Assembly: GCA_002424625.1 (NCBI GenBank)
Contig: DIKR01000065.1
Location: forward strand, 1-46,465
DNA length: 46,465 bases
Source of the DNA: Desulfuromonadaceae bacterium UBA5613
Lineage (GTDB): Bacteria; Desulfobacterota; Desulfuromonadia; Desulfuromonadales; UBA2197
Direction: 5' to 3'
Part shown: piece by piece, positions 15,826-23,811 of the stretch
How the letters are laid out: every line of letters starts with the position of its first letter
Numbering within the stretch: the stretch's first letter is position 1
Position numbers and translations under genes: made by a program
The notes under the pieces: model-generated
What the model was told of the DNA's origin: nothing
The model's input: the letters and a program-made list of their open reading frames with translations, nothing else
Databases searched by the model: none

Positions 15826-16886
15826 CCAGCCGCGGCAATCTTCTGCTGATTCTTTGCCTCGGCTTGCTTGTCGTCGGGGTGACTGTGTTCCTGTCGGAAC
15901 GTCGGATCAAGGAATACCGCAGCGAGCAATTTCTTATGGATACGCTGGTCAGTATCAAGGTCTATGGCGACGATGCCGCAACCTTGCCGCTGGCAATTGC
16001 CGCGGCTTATGGCGAGATGCATCGTATTGCTGCTCTCGTCGATCGCTTTCCGTTGCCAGGGTCGGAGGATTGTCGCCGCAGCGATGTCTGCCGCATCAAT
16101 GAAATGGCCGGGATTGGTCCGGTGCACGTTGATGCTGACACCTTGGCGATGCTGCTTCTGGCGAAAAAATATCATGCTCTGAGTGCCGGCACTTTTGATG
16201 TGACGATCGGGCCGGTCCTCGATCTCTGGGACTTTACAGGAGATGTCCCCAAAGTTCCCGCATCCTCGACCATTGTCGAGACTCTGTCTTTGGTCGATAT
16301 CGAGAGTTTAGAAGTCAACGCGGCTGAATCGACGGCTTTCCTGCGCAAAGTCGGGATGAAACTCGATCTCGGTGCTCTGGCCAAAGGTTATGCGACCGAA
16401 AAAGCGCTGCAGGCTCTTGCCGGGCAGGGGATCAAGAAAGGCCTGATCGATGCCGGCGGGAATATTCGGGTCCTTGGCAGCAATGCCCGTAATGCTCCCT
16501 GGCGCATCGGCATCAAGGATCCTCGTCAAGCCGACGCCCTGGTTGCTATTGTCACCCTTGAAGATGCGGCGGCCGTGACTTCGGGCGATTATTACCGTTA
16601 TTTTGAAGCGGATGGGCAGCGTTACCATCACATCCTTGATCCGCGCAGTGGTTATCCTGCCAGTGAAAATATGAGTGTGACAGTGGTGAGCCAGGACGCC
16701 GGTCTTGCCGATATTCTGTCGACCGTTTTTTTCGTGATGAAGGAGGAGGAAGCATTGACTCTGGCGGAAAAACTCAGCGTCAACCTGATTATGGTGAGTG
16801 CGGCGGGGCGTATTTCCCATACTTCTGGTCTTGCTGCTCATCTCGAAGTCCTGCCCGGAGGCGCGTACCGCTATGACCCGCGCTGA
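15822..16886 (+). CDS. apbE: FAD:protein FMN transferase (ApbE family)
   Basis: A 354-residue ApbE-family enzyme, which uses FAD to attach FMN to Thr/Ser of proteins such as RnfG and RnfD on the outer face of the membrane. An N-terminal hydrophobic anchor (about residues 6-26, no lipobox Cys) is followed by the flavin transferase fold with LDLGALAKGYATEKAL, LIDAGGNIRVLG, VTSGDYYRYFE and HHILDPRSGYPA, all conserved FAD/Mg ligands. Start ATG 15822 overlaps the rnfB stop by four bases; an upstream frame start inside rnfB is rejected. Its place in the operon indicates that the Rnf flavoproteins are its clients. Confidence 0.93.
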   Translation: MTSRGNLLLILCLGLLVVGVTVFLSERRIKEYRSEQFLMDTLVSIKVYGDDAATLPLAIAAAYGEMHRIAALVDRFPLPGSEDCRRSDVCRINEMAGIGPVHVDADTLAMLLLAKKYHALSAGTFDVTIGPVLDLWDFTGDVPKVPASSTIVETLSLVDIESLEVNAAESTAFLRKVGMKLDLGALAKGYATEKALQALAGQGIKKGLIDAGGNIRVLGSNARNAPWRIGIKDPRQADALVAIVTLEDAAAVTSGDYYRYFEADGQRYHHILDPRSGYPASENMSVTVVSQDAGLADILSTVFFVMKEEEALTLAEKLSVNLIMVSAAGRISHTSGLAAHLEVLPGGAYRYDPR

Positions 16887-17256
16887 TAAGGTACTGATCG
16901 CCGCGGTCCTGCTCTGCGCACTTTTGGGGCTGGTGACGATCTATCGACACTTCTTTATATCTGCAGACCAGCTCTTGCCGACGCAGGCAACGATCACGGT
17001 TGCGGGGAAAGTTCTTCATACGATCGATCTTGACCCCGTTGGCGGCAATGAGATGATGCAAATTACCGGACGTCTTGGCCCGGCGACGGTAGAGGTCGCA
17101 GGTGGGAGAATCCGCATGCGGGAAGCGAACTGTCCCGAACAGATCTGTGTCAAGCAGAGCTGGATCCAGGCGCCAGGTTCGACGATTGTCTGTCTCCCCG
17201 GCGAAATCATCATTCATATCGACGGCCTTGCCCCGGTGGATGCCGTCACCCGCTAA
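16873..17256 (+). CDS. NusG domain II-containing membrane-anchored protein (EetA-like)
   Basis: A 127-residue protein with one N-terminal membrane helix (~7-25) and a small extracytoplasmic beta domain of the NusG domain II type, shown by REANCPEQICVKQSWI followed by GSTIVCLPGEIIIHI. It is not the transcription factor NusG: the KOW/NGN parts are absent. Proteins of this type sit beside ApbE and Gx-family genes and, as I recall, the equivalent Gram-positive protein is EetA of the flavin-based extracellular electron transfer locus; the biochemical role is unknown. It overlaps the apbE end by 14 bases and precedes the Gx gene by 16 bases. Confidence 0.85.
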   Translation: MTRADKVLIAAVLLCALLGLVTIYRHFFISADQLLPTQATITVAGKVLHTIDLDPVGGNEMMQITGRLGPATVEVAGGRIRMREANCPEQICVKQSWIQAPGSTIVCLPGEIIIHIDGLAPVDAVTR

Positions 17257-17272
17257 ACTGAGACGAGACATC

Positions 17273-17800
17273 ATGTTCAGTACCCGCCGCCTCGTCTACC
17301 TTTCTTTATTGCTCGCCATGGCCACCACCCTGCATGTCCTTGAAGGGCTGTTCCCCATTCCTCTGCCCTTTCCAGGCGTTAAACTGGGCTTGGCGAATAT
17401 TGTCACTTTGCTGGTCCTGTATCTTTATGATCTGCGCGCCGCCATGACCGTGGCGATTGCCCGGGTACTCCTCGGTTCATTGCTGGGGGGAACCTTCTTT
17501 GCGCCCGCCTTCTTCCTGGGACTGACCGGTGCGGTGATCAGCACGCTGATCATGGCTCTGCTGGTTAAAAAGACCACCTGTTTCAGCCCCCTCGGCATCA
17601 GTCTGTGCGGTGCTGTCAGCCATAATCTCGGGCAATTGCTGATGGCGTCCTTCCTGCTGCAGAATCAGGCGATCTTTTTTTATCTCCCCATTCTCCTGCT
17701 CGGCGCTATCCCTACTGGTCTGGTGACCGGCTATCTTTTGCAGGGATTACTCGAACGGCTAAAGGCGGCAGGAATTTTAGCGGAATTAACCAGAAATTGA
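17273..17800 (+). CDS. Gx transporter family membrane protein (EetB-like, possible ECF S component)
   Basis: A 175-residue protein with five or six hydrophobic helices. The segments FPIPLPFPGVKLGLANIVTLLVLYLYDLRAA and VAIARVLLGSLLGGTF are the signature of the family formerly named heptaprenyl diphosphate synthase component I, now usually treated as a transporter (Gx family) resembling ECF substrate-binding components. It has no prenyltransferase motifs. With the EcfA-EcfT fusion at the other end of the operon it could complete an ECF transporter, perhaps for flavin, though the substrate is my inference. Start ATG 17273 has only a weak GAG upstream; translational coupling to the NusG-II gene is likely. 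Confidence 0.85.
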   Translation: MFSTRRLVYLSLLLAMATTLHVLEGLFPIPLPFPGVKLGLANIVTLLVLYLYDLRAAMTVAIARVLLGSLLGGTFFAPAFFLGLTGAVISTLIMALLVKKTTCFSPLGISLCGAVSHNLGQLLMASFLLQNQAIFFYLPILLLGAIPTGLVTGYLLQGLLERLKAAGILAELTRN

Positions 17801-17871
17801 AGCAACTGCAGATTGCACCATCCCGGAAAATAGTGTATTGAAACCAAATATTAATCACCTCTGATTGCCGG

Positions 17872-18606
17872 ATGCCGACTATGACTTTTACGCCGATCAG
17901 GCCGAAAAAAATTTCCGCACAGATAGCCGAACAGATCCGTAATTCGATCATGTCCGGTGAATTTGTCCCCGGCGATCGCCTCCCTCCGGAACGGGAACTC
18001 GCAGAGATGTTCGGCGTTTCCCGTCCTTCGGTCCGGGAGGCCTTGAATATCCTCGGCGCGTCAGGACTGGTCGAAGCACTGCAAGGGGGCGGGACGACGG
18101 TTCTGTCCCTCATGGAACAGGGGAGCGGAAACGCCCTGAGTGACATGATCCGTATTGAGCAGGAGCGGGCTCTGGATGTCATCGAGGTGCGTAAATGCAT
18201 GGAGAGTTGGACCGCTTACTTTGCCGCACAGCGCGCTTTGCCGGAAGATTTACGGCGCATGGAGGAGATTGTCGACGGTATGGAGCAAAATCTTAAGACG
18301 TTGCAGCCCTCTGAAGATCTTGATGCCAACTTTCACATTGTTATTGCCCGGGCGACTCATAACGTTGTCTGGCTCCATCTCATGCAGAATATTTTTGATG
18401 CGATGAAAGAATTTCAGCGCGGGGTGTGGCGGGCGGTTTATCTGACTGAAGACGATCAAAAACAGCTCTTCAACCATCACCGAAGTGTTTATCTGGCGAT
18501 CAAAAATAACGATGCCGAGGGTGCCAGGGTTTTGATGCTTGAACATCTTGGCTTTGCCGAGGAACGGAGCAATCTTTATCTGAAGAAGATCAAAGAAGGT
18601 CTCTGA
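17872..18606 (+). CDS. GntR/FadR-family transcriptional regulator (FCD domain), LldR-like candidate
   Basis: A 244-residue regulator. Residues ~10-75 form the GntR winged helix: IAEQIRNSIMSGEFVPGDRLPPERELAEMFGVSRPSVREAL, then GLVEALQGGGT. The rest is an all-helical FCD effector domain with the expected metal-ligand pattern (D-ANFH near 146 and later His residues in HHRSVYLAI). Members such as LldR, PdhR and FadR sense lactate, pyruvate or acyl-CoA and bind TGGTnnnACCA-like sites; two such sites flank the lactate promoters in this window, making it a candidate lactate repressor, but it lies 13 kb from them. No own-operator copy is visible upstream. ATG 17881 is an alternative start. Confidence 0.85.
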   Translation: MPTMTFTPIRPKKISAQIAEQIRNSIMSGEFVPGDRLPPERELAEMFGVSRPSVREALNILGASGLVEALQGGGTTVLSLMEQGSGNALSDMIRIEQERALDVIEVRKCMESWTAYFAAQRALPEDLRRMEEIVDGMEQNLKTLQPSEDLDANFHIVIARATHNVVWLHLMQNIFDAMKEFQRGVWRAVYLTEDDQKQLFNHHRSVYLAIKNNDAEGARVLMLEHLGFAEERSNLYLKKIKEGL

Positions 18607-18638
18607 TATATTCTTATCTGTATATTGCCAATGATTGC

Positions 18639-18666
18639 TTGCACTTCTCCTTATTTTTGTTAGAAT
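18639..18666 (+). promoter_or_regulatory. Sigma-70 promoter of the zinc-ribbon gene
   Basis: TTGCAC (18639-18644), 16-base spacer, TAGAAT (18661-18666). The start codon follows 35 bases after the -10 box. Confidence 0.5.
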
Positions 18667-18700
18667 AAACGTGTATTTAATCTCTAGTGGAGGTGATGTT

Positions 18701-18997
18701 ATGATTGACATTTGGAAAGAACGTGAAAGGGCTCTGGAGAATGAGTACATCTACAAAAGAGAAAAGTTACTGATCGAGAAGATGAAGCAGATGGAAGAGA
18801 AAGAGAGGCTGGCTCTTTGCCGTAATCACTGCCCGAAGTGCAGCGAAAAATTATTGCCGATAGATTTTCGCGGTGTTCCGCTTGATCAATGCCCCGGCTG
18901 CAAGGGTATCTGGCTGGGGCCCAACGATCTGGCGATACTCGCGGAAAAAGATCACCGCAACTGGTTCGATAAGTGGTTCAAGGGTGAATTTGAATAG
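18701..18997 (+). CDS. TFIIB-type zinc ribbon (zf-TFIIB) protein
   Basis: A 98-residue protein with a charged coiled-coil-like N-terminal helix (about residues 3-40, rich in E, K and R) and a zinc ribbon of the zf-TFIIB family: CPKCSEKLLPIDFRGVPLDQCPGCKGIWLGPNDL. The HCPKC...DQCPGCKGIWLD-type pattern is family-diagnostic, but the function is unknown. GGAGG (18689-18693) sits seven bases before ATG 18701; the longer frame from 18635 would overlap the promoter. The next gene, fbp, starts 38 bases downstream and may share the transcript. Confidence 0.85.
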   Translation: MIDIWKERERALENEYIYKREKLLIEKMKQMEEKERLALCRNHCPKCSEKLLPIDFRGVPLDQCPGCKGIWLGPNDLAILAEKDHRNWFDKWFKGEFE

Positions 18998-19035
18998 TCC
19001 AACAGTCAATATTTTTATGTAACCAGGAGTTTTTT

Positions 19036-19992
19036 ATGTCAGCAGCCCCGGGCAAGACCAAGTTTCAAGTTGATCTGCGTTGCTATCTGCGTGATACCAA
19101 TGTGGATCGTGACTTGACCCGCTTGATCTGCGAAATTGCCGATGCCTCGAAGTATATCATTAACTCCATTCGCACCGGCGATCTCGGTGTCGCCGGAACG
19201 TCCAACCTTTACGGCGAAGAACAGTTGGCCCTCGATGTCCTCTCCGATCGCATTCTGCGCAAGCGCTTGATCCATTCCGGTGTGGTTTCGACGATTGTCT
19301 CCGAGGAGACCAACGAAATCATCTGCGTTGATCATACCAATAATCAAAATGGCGGACGTCGTTTTTCCGTGGCTTATGATCCCCTCGACGGATCTTCCCT
19401 TGTTGATGTCAATCTCGCCGTCGGTACGATCGTCGCGATTTACGACGGGGAGAATATTCTGCAAGCCGGCCGTCACCAGGTTGCTGCCATGTACATTCTT
19501 TACGGGCCGCGAACGACTCTGGTCCTTTCAACCGGCAGCGGTGTCCAGGAATTTGCCATGAACGCACTGATGGAATATACCCTGGTCAATGAAAATATTC
19601 GCTTGGCCCAGTGCGGCTCGATCTACTCTCCCGGCGGGCAGCGCAACAAATATACGCCCGGGACAGAAAAGTTTGTCCGTCAACTCGAAGAGAAAGGGGC
19701 CAAACTTCGTTACAGCGGCGGTTTTGTTCCGGATATCAACCAGATTCTGATCAAAGGGAAAGGAATCTTCCTTTATCCCCATCTGCAGGGAGCCCCGCAA
19801 GGGAAACTCCGCCTTCTTTATGAATTGTATCCGATGGCTTACCTGGTTGAGCAGGCCGGCGGCGCAGCTTCGACCGGCAAAGCAAGGATTCTCGATATTA
19901 TTCCGACGCAAATTGATGAACGCGCTCCGGTCTTCATCGGCTGCAAAGATGATGTCGCTCTGGCGGAAGCTTTTATCGCCGAACACGGTTAG
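19036..19992 (+). CDS. fbp: Fructose-1,6-bisphosphatase class I
   Basis: A 318-residue class I fructose-1,6-bisphosphatase, the gluconeogenic enzyme converting fructose-1,6-bisphosphate to fructose-6-phosphate. The metal-binding motif YDPLDGSSLVDVNL is at ~114-127, the upstream acidic ligands are in VSEETNE, and the sugar-binding region shows YSGGFVPDINQIL. The C-terminal half ends normally. Such an enzyme is expected in an organism growing on lactate or acetate. AACCAGGAG precedes the ATG; a strong terminator follows. Confidence 0.94.
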   Translation: MSAAPGKTKFQVDLRCYLRDTNVDRDLTRLICEIADASKYIINSIRTGDLGVAGTSNLYGEEQLALDVLSDRILRKRLIHSGVVSTIVSEETNEIICVDHTNNQNGGRRFSVAYDPLDGSSLVDVNLAVGTIVAIYDGENILQAGRHQVAAMYILYGPRTTLVLSTGSGVQEFAMNALMEYTLVNENIRLAQCGSIYSPGGQRNKYTPGTEKFVRQLEEKGAKLRYSGGFVPDINQILIKGKGIFLYPHLQGAPQGKLRLLYELYPMAYLVEQAGGAASTGKARILDIIPTQIDERAPVFIGCKDDVALAEAFIAEHG

Positions 19993-19997
19993 TCAAC

Positions 19998-20034
19998 AAA
20001 AAGGTCAGGCCTTGCTATCCGCCTGACCTTTTTT
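19998..20034 (+). terminator. Intrinsic terminator after fbp
   Basis: GGTCAGGC (20003-20010) pairs with GCCTGACC (20021-20028) across a ten-base loop, flanked by A5 and T6 runs, five bases after the fbp stop. Confidence 0.85.
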
Positions 20035-20069
20035 ATAAACTTAAAAATAACCAGATTAGTAATAATTTC

Positions 20070-20097
20070 TTGACAACATTTTTTTCATGTGTAGACT
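20070..20097 (+). promoter_or_regulatory. Sigma-70 promoter of the peroxiredoxin gene
   Basis: Perfect TTGACA (20070-20075), 16-base spacer, TAGACT (20092-20097), giving a short leader of about 45 bases. Confidence 0.65.
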
Positions 20098-20147
20098 ACG
20101 ATCATTGTCTGACCAATCTTAAACATCCAATCAAAGGAGTTAAAAAA

Positions 20148-20750
20148 ATGGGAGTTCTTGTCGGAAAAAAAGCCCCGGAATTCAAAGCGGCCGCCGTCAT
20201 GGCCGATGGCACGATCAATGGCAACTTCAGCCTGTCTGATTACGCCGGTCAGTATGTTGTCCTCTTCTTTTATCCTCTCGATTTTACCTTTGTCTGCCCG
20301 ACGGAGTTGATAGCCTTTTCCAAGCGCATTGATGAATTCACGTCCCGCGGGGTACAGGTCATCGGTTGTTCCATTGATTCGCAGTTCACCCACGTTGCCT
20401 GGCGTAATACGCCGATCGATGATGGCGGTATCGGTCCGGTCGCTTATCCTCTGGTTGCCGATGTGAAACACGAAATTTGCAAAGCTTATGATGTCGAATT
20501 CGAGCAGGCCGGAGTTGCTTTTCGCGGCTCCTTCCTCATCGACACCAAAGGAATTGTCCGCCATCAGGTCGTGAATGATCTTCCCCTTGGCCGCAATGTC
20601 GACGAGATGCTGCGCATGGTCGATGCACTGCAATTCACCGAGAAGTACGGCGAAGTCTGTCCGGCCGGCTGGAATAAAGGTGAGAAGGGGATGGTCCCCG
20701 ACAAAGCTGGTGTTGCCTCCTATCTGGCGGCGGAGTCGGCCAACCTCTAA
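20148..20750 (+). CDS. 2-Cys peroxiredoxin (AhpC/Prx1 type)
   Basis: A 200-residue typical 2-Cys peroxiredoxin that reduces hydrogen peroxide and organic peroxides. The peroxidatic Cys is in DFTFVCPTE (~residue 51), the resolving Cys in GEVCPAGW (~170), and the conserved Arg is in the central FRGSFLID/VRHQVVND region. ATG 20148 has AAAGGAG eight bases upstream; the longer frame from 20070 is discarded because it starts within the promoter. It is a monocistronic gene bounded by a promoter and a terminator. Reductant (thioredoxin or AhpF) is not encoded nearby. Confidence 0.93.
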   Translation: MGVLVGKKAPEFKAAAVMADGTINGNFSLSDYAGQYVVLFFYPLDFTFVCPTELIAFSKRIDEFTSRGVQVIGCSIDSQFTHVAWRNTPIDDGGIGPVAYPLVADVKHEICKAYDVEFEQAGVAFRGSFLIDTKGIVRHQVVNDLPLGRNVDEMLRMVDALQFTEKYGEVCPAGWNKGEKGMVPDKAGVASYLAAESANL

Positions 20751-20772
20751 ACTTTCAATTCTCCATAAGACG

Positions 20773-20814
20773 ATACAAAAAGAGCGACTCCAGACGGAGC
20801 CGCTCTTTTTGTAT
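20773..20814. terminator. Bidirectional terminator between peroxiredoxin and phosphatase genes
   Basis: ATACAAAAAGAGCG (20773-20786) pairs with CGCTCTTTTTGTAT (20801-20814), with an inner CTCC/GGAG helix. A and T tracts on either side allow use by both convergent genes. Confidence 0.85.
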
Positions 20815-20840
20815 TGAACAGGACAATGTTTCTTTGTCCT

Positions 20841-21614
20841 TTATGGTCGTTTCCCTTGCTGGAGAATAAGGATCATGGCGTCGTGAATCAAACCGTTGCT
20901 GGCCAGACATTCGAGTTGACTGGGCGCAAAAGGGGGTCCGTCAAAGTCACTGACCCGACCGCCGGCCTCGCTGACCAGCAGCATGCCGGCTGCCGTATCC
21001 CAGGGTTTGAGCTTCATCTCCCAGAAACCGTCAAAACGGCCGGCGGCGACACAGGCGAGGTCGAGGCTGGCCGCTCCGGGGCGGCGACAGGCCTGGGCCT
21101 TCTCCTGGAAATGGATAAAGTGGTCGAAATTGTTGGCCGGGGAGGAGGAACTGGCCGGGGCGAAACCGGTGGCGAGGAGGGCGCGATCAAGACGGTTGAT
21201 CGTGGAGACCTGCAGCGCTTGACCATTGAGGGTCGCCCCCTGACCCTTAATTGCAACAAAGAGCTCTTCGTATATGGGGTTATAGACGATGCCGAGGATG
21301 ATCTCGCCGGCGGCTTCGAGGGCGATGGAGACGGCGAACCAGGGGAAGGCGTGGGCAAAGTTGGTGGTGCCATCGAGGGGGTCGATGATCCAGCGAAAGG
21401 AGCTGGCGGTCTTGGGATAATCCCCTTCTTCGGCGAGGATATTGTGCTCGGGAAAGCGGGCCTGAATGATCGCGACAATTGCTGCTTCGGCTTCACGGTC
21501 AGCTTCGGTGACGAGATCTTTAGCGGCCTTCTCTTCGATGTGCAGCCGGGTGCCGAATTTGCTGCGCAAAACGGCGCCGCCGGCGCGGGCTGCGGCCAGG
21601 GCAATCTCTTTCAT
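20841..21614 (-). CDS. Inositol monophosphatase family protein
   Basis: A 257-residue Mg-dependent phosphatase of the inositol monophosphatase/SuhB family. The motifs are complete: AEEGDY (first metal Glu), WIIDPLDGTTNFAHAFPWFAVSIAL and the C-terminal WDTAAGMLLVSEAGG. Substrate may be myo-inositol-1-phosphate or another sugar phosphate; SuhB-like RNA roles cannot be judged. Its ATG overlaps the stop of the radical SAM gene upstream by four bases, so the two form a leftward operon with the rSAM gene first. Confidence 0.9.
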   Translation of the reverse strand: MKEIALAAARAGGAVLRSKFGTRLHIEEKAAKDLVTEADREAEAAIVAIIQARFPEHNILAEEGDYPKTASSFRWIIDPLDGTTNFAHAFPWFAVSIALEAAGEIILGIVYNPIYEELFVAIKGQGATLNGQALQVSTINRLDRALLATGFAPASSSSPANNFDHFIHFQEKAQACRRPGAASLDLACVAAGRFDGFWEMKLKPWDTAAGMLLVSEAGGRVSDFDGPPFAPSQLECLASNGLIHDAMILILQQGKRP

Positions 21615-22441
21615 GGGAAATTCCTTTGCAGATAAAGGGTACCGCAGCCACCATCGGCGCTGTTGCGCCAGCGATTCGGGCGGCGCACCGAGATGCCTTC
21701 TTTTAGCAGGGAGTCGTGCCAGTGATCAATTTTATCCGGGTCGCTATCGAAGGTCATATTGGCAACCGGGTTGTAACGCAACAGGTGCAGGGTGAAATCC
21801 GGCCAGCGCTGCATCAGCGTCAGCAACGCTTGCTGGTCGCTTTGGCGATCATTGATGCCCGAAAGAAGGAGGTAGTTGATGCCGAGCTTGCGGCGCTTGC
21901 GGCGCGAGATCAAGGAGTAAATCCGGTCAAGTTCGTTGCAAAGCGGCAAGAAGTCCGGCCCCTTCGGGATGAGCTGTCGGTGCATATCTGCTGTTGCGGC
22001 GTGCAGGGAGAGCATGACGCCATTAGTGGCGAGGGTGATCAATTCTTCCAGGTGCTGAATAGCAACGCCGGTGGTGGTGACAGAGATCCCTGTTCCCTGC
22101 TTTTGGCAGCTGGTCATGAAGCTGCGCACATTTTCCCAGTTTTGCAGTGGTTCACCGATTCCCGAGATGGTCAGTCGCTGTGGTTCAAAACCCATTTGGC
22201 GAAATTGCTGCAGTTGCAATTCCAGCTCGGCAACGCTGAGTTGCCGCTTAAGCCCCTGGCTCCCGGAGGCACAGAAGGGGCAGGCCAGGGCGCAGCCGGC
22301 CTGCGATGAAAGGCAGAGAGTGCCGGAGCCGTAATAAACGGCTTCGATGACTAAACCGTCGTGCAGTGCGACTGGAAATTTAACGTTGGGGGAGGGGGTT
22401 GACGTTTGCATTTGCATGCGCAGAGCATAAGAGAAAGTCAT
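21611..22441 (-). CDS. Short RlmN/Cfr-like radical SAM protein
   Basis: A 276-residue radical SAM protein clearly related to RlmN/Cfr, the 23S rRNA (A2503) methyltransferases. The cluster motif is CALACPFC (C-x3-C-x2-C), followed by RLTISGIGEPLQNWENV, VTTTGVAIQHLEEL, MLSLHAATADMHRQLIP and a C-terminal DGGCGTL that matches the catalytic Cys position of RlmN. It is roughly 100 residues shorter than RlmN and lacks the N-terminal helical RNA-binding domain, so the chain starts just before the core. The client may not be rRNA. A clear ribosome site is not seen before ATG 22441; ATG 22417 is possible. It overlaps the phosphatase gene by four bases. Confidence 0.8.
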   Translation of the reverse strand: MTFSYALRMQMQTSTPSPNVKFPVALHDGLVIEAVYYGSGTLCLSSQAGCALACPFCASGSQGLKRQLSVAELELQLQQFRQMGFEPQRLTISGIGEPLQNWENVRSFMTSCQKQGTGISVTTTGVAIQHLEELITLATNGVMLSLHAATADMHRQLIPKGPDFLPLCNELDRIYSLISRRKRRKLGINYLLLSGINDRQSDQQALLTLMQRWPDFTLHLLRYNPVANMTFDSDPDKIDHWHDSLLKEGISVRRPNRWRNSADGGCGTLYLQRNFP

Positions 22442-22560
22442 GGCTTTGTCGAGTCTGAAACGTTTGGAAAATCGAGGGGATTTTTACGGAATTTATGTTA
22501 CTCAGTGAGTACTTTGCAAGGTTGAGTTGCTGCCGCTTTTTTTGTCACATTAATAGAAGG

Positions 22561-22577
22561 TGCATTTTAATTATGCA
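22561..22577. promoter_or_regulatory. Possible NtrC-like enhancer site
   Basis: TGCAT (22561-22565) and ATGCA (22573-22577) form a perfect inverted repeat around seven bases, resembling the TGCAC-n-GTGCA dyad of NtrC. It lies about 75 bases upstream of the sigma-54-like element, a usual enhancer distance. The match is short and may be chance. Confidence 0.3.
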
Positions 22578-22636
22578 TTACCTCGAATTATCGAGTGTTT
22601 TTTCATAAAATTGACTGCTGGCTATTCTTGTTTTGT

Positions 22637-22653
22637 TTGGCATGGAATTTGTT
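22637..22653 (+). promoter_or_regulatory. Sigma-54-like promoter of the glutamate synthase genes
   Basis: TTGGCATGGAATTTGTT matches the YTGGCACGRNNNTTGCW consensus except for C to T at two places, one of them the -12 C. It predicts a start near 22665, ahead of the GGAGG (22691-22695) and ATG 22705. This overlaps in-frame upstream Met codons, supporting the later start. Confidence 0.4.
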
Positions 22654-22704
22654 ATGAATGACAATCAGGTAAACGTTGTTACTCCAAAGCGGAGGTTAAA
22701 ATCT

Positions 22705-23811
22705 ATGTGTCGAATCGGCGCCATTAAAAGTCGTAACTACGTTCATCCCAGTCTCGCCCTTCTCCTCATGCAATCCCAACAAAAAGGGCACGACAATTCG
22801 GGCTTCGCCATGGTTATGCAAGACCTCGGCGGCCTCTTCGAGGGGTACAAGCATCTCCCGACCCTCTCCATGGCCTGTACTGACGAAGGGCTGAAACTCG
22901 CCGAGGATATTCTGCACGCGGCCGGCTTCAACCGGGTGTTGCAGTGGGTGCCCGAGACCAACAATCTTCCTGGTCTTGATATCATCGCCATGCCCAACTA
23001 TGTCTTCGAGACCTTCCAGTATCCGAAGAATTATCGTTCAGCTCCGCAAAAAGAGAAGGAAGATCTTCTGCTTGAGATGCGTCTCCAGCTGCGCGAAGCT
23101 TTGGAAGAAGATGATCTCGGTTTTGTTTACTCCTTCTGGCCGGATGTCATCACCCTCAAAGAGATCGGCGATCCCAAGGATATCGGCACCTACTTCAATC
23201 TCTGGGAACCGGACAACAAATTTACCGCCAAAGTGATTACCGCCCAGTGCCGGCAGAATACCAACTACGATATCGTCCGTTATGCGGCGCATCCCTTCTT
23301 TCTGCAGGGCTATACCGCCCTGGCGAATGGCGAAAATACCTTTTATCAAAAGAACAAAGAGTTTCAGGCCAAGCTGCATCACGGCTACATCGGCTTCGAG
23401 TCGGATTCGCAGTGCTTCCTTTATACCATGCACTACGTACACCGCGTCCTTGGCTGGCCGCTCAATTATTACAAGCATGTCATCACCCCGCTCCCCTTTG
23501 AGGAGCTCTCCAGTCGACCGGACAGCGATGTTCTCCTCGCCATCCGTCAGTCCCTGGCCCACCTCGAAATTAACGGTCCCAACACTATTATCGGCGTTAT
23601 GCCCGACAGCACCCTCTTTACCTGTTGCGATGCCAAGAAGCTCCGGCCGATTGTCATCGGTCGCTCGGAAGAGATGGTTGTCTTCTCCTCCGAGGTTTGC
23701 GGTATTAACGAACTCCTTCCTGACCGTAACTGGGAGGATGACATCTATCCCCATGAGCGTGAAATGATTACGATCGATGCCGATCTGGAGGTGCAGAGAT
23801 GGAGACAGTAA
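22705..23811 (+). CDS. Glutamate synthase, class II glutamine amidotransferase subunit
   Basis: A 368-residue stand-alone glutaminase (Ntn-type) domain of the split, archaeal-like glutamate synthase. After removal of the start Met, Cys2 of MCRIGAI would be the N-terminal nucleophile; this decides for ATG 22705 over the longer frame from 22633, together with GGAGG ten bases upstream. QQKGHDNSGFAMVMQDLGGLF is the conserved loop downstream of the nucleophile. It would release ammonia from glutamine and hand it to the FMN subunit encoded next, whose start overlaps its end by 13 bases. Confidence 0.88.
   Translation: MCRIGAIKSRNYVHPSLALLLMQSQQKGHDNSGFAMVMQDLGGLFEGYKHLPTLSMACTDEGLKLAEDILHAAGFNRVLQWVPETNNLPGLDIIAMPNYVFETFQYPKNYRSAPQKEKEDLLLEMRLQLREALEEDDLGFVYSFWPDVITLKEIGDPKDIGTYFNLWEPDNKFTAKVITAQCRQNTNYDIVRYAAHPFFLQGYTALANGENTFYQKNKEFQAKLHHGYIGFESDSQCFLYTMHYVHRVLGWPLNYYKHVITPLPFEELSSRPDSDVLLAIRQSLAHLEINGPNTIIGVMPDSTLFTCCDAKKLRPIVIGRSEEMVVFSSEVCGINELLPDRNWEDDIYPHEREMITIDADLEVQRWRQ

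Noticed and set aside
16873..17256. Transcription antiterminator NusG
   Set aside because: Only a membrane-anchored domain II is present; NGN and KOW domains are missing.
17273..17800. Heptaprenyl diphosphate synthase subunit
   Set aside because: The old family name would suggest this, but it is an integral membrane protein without prenyltransferase aspartate-rich motifs, next to a transporter gene.
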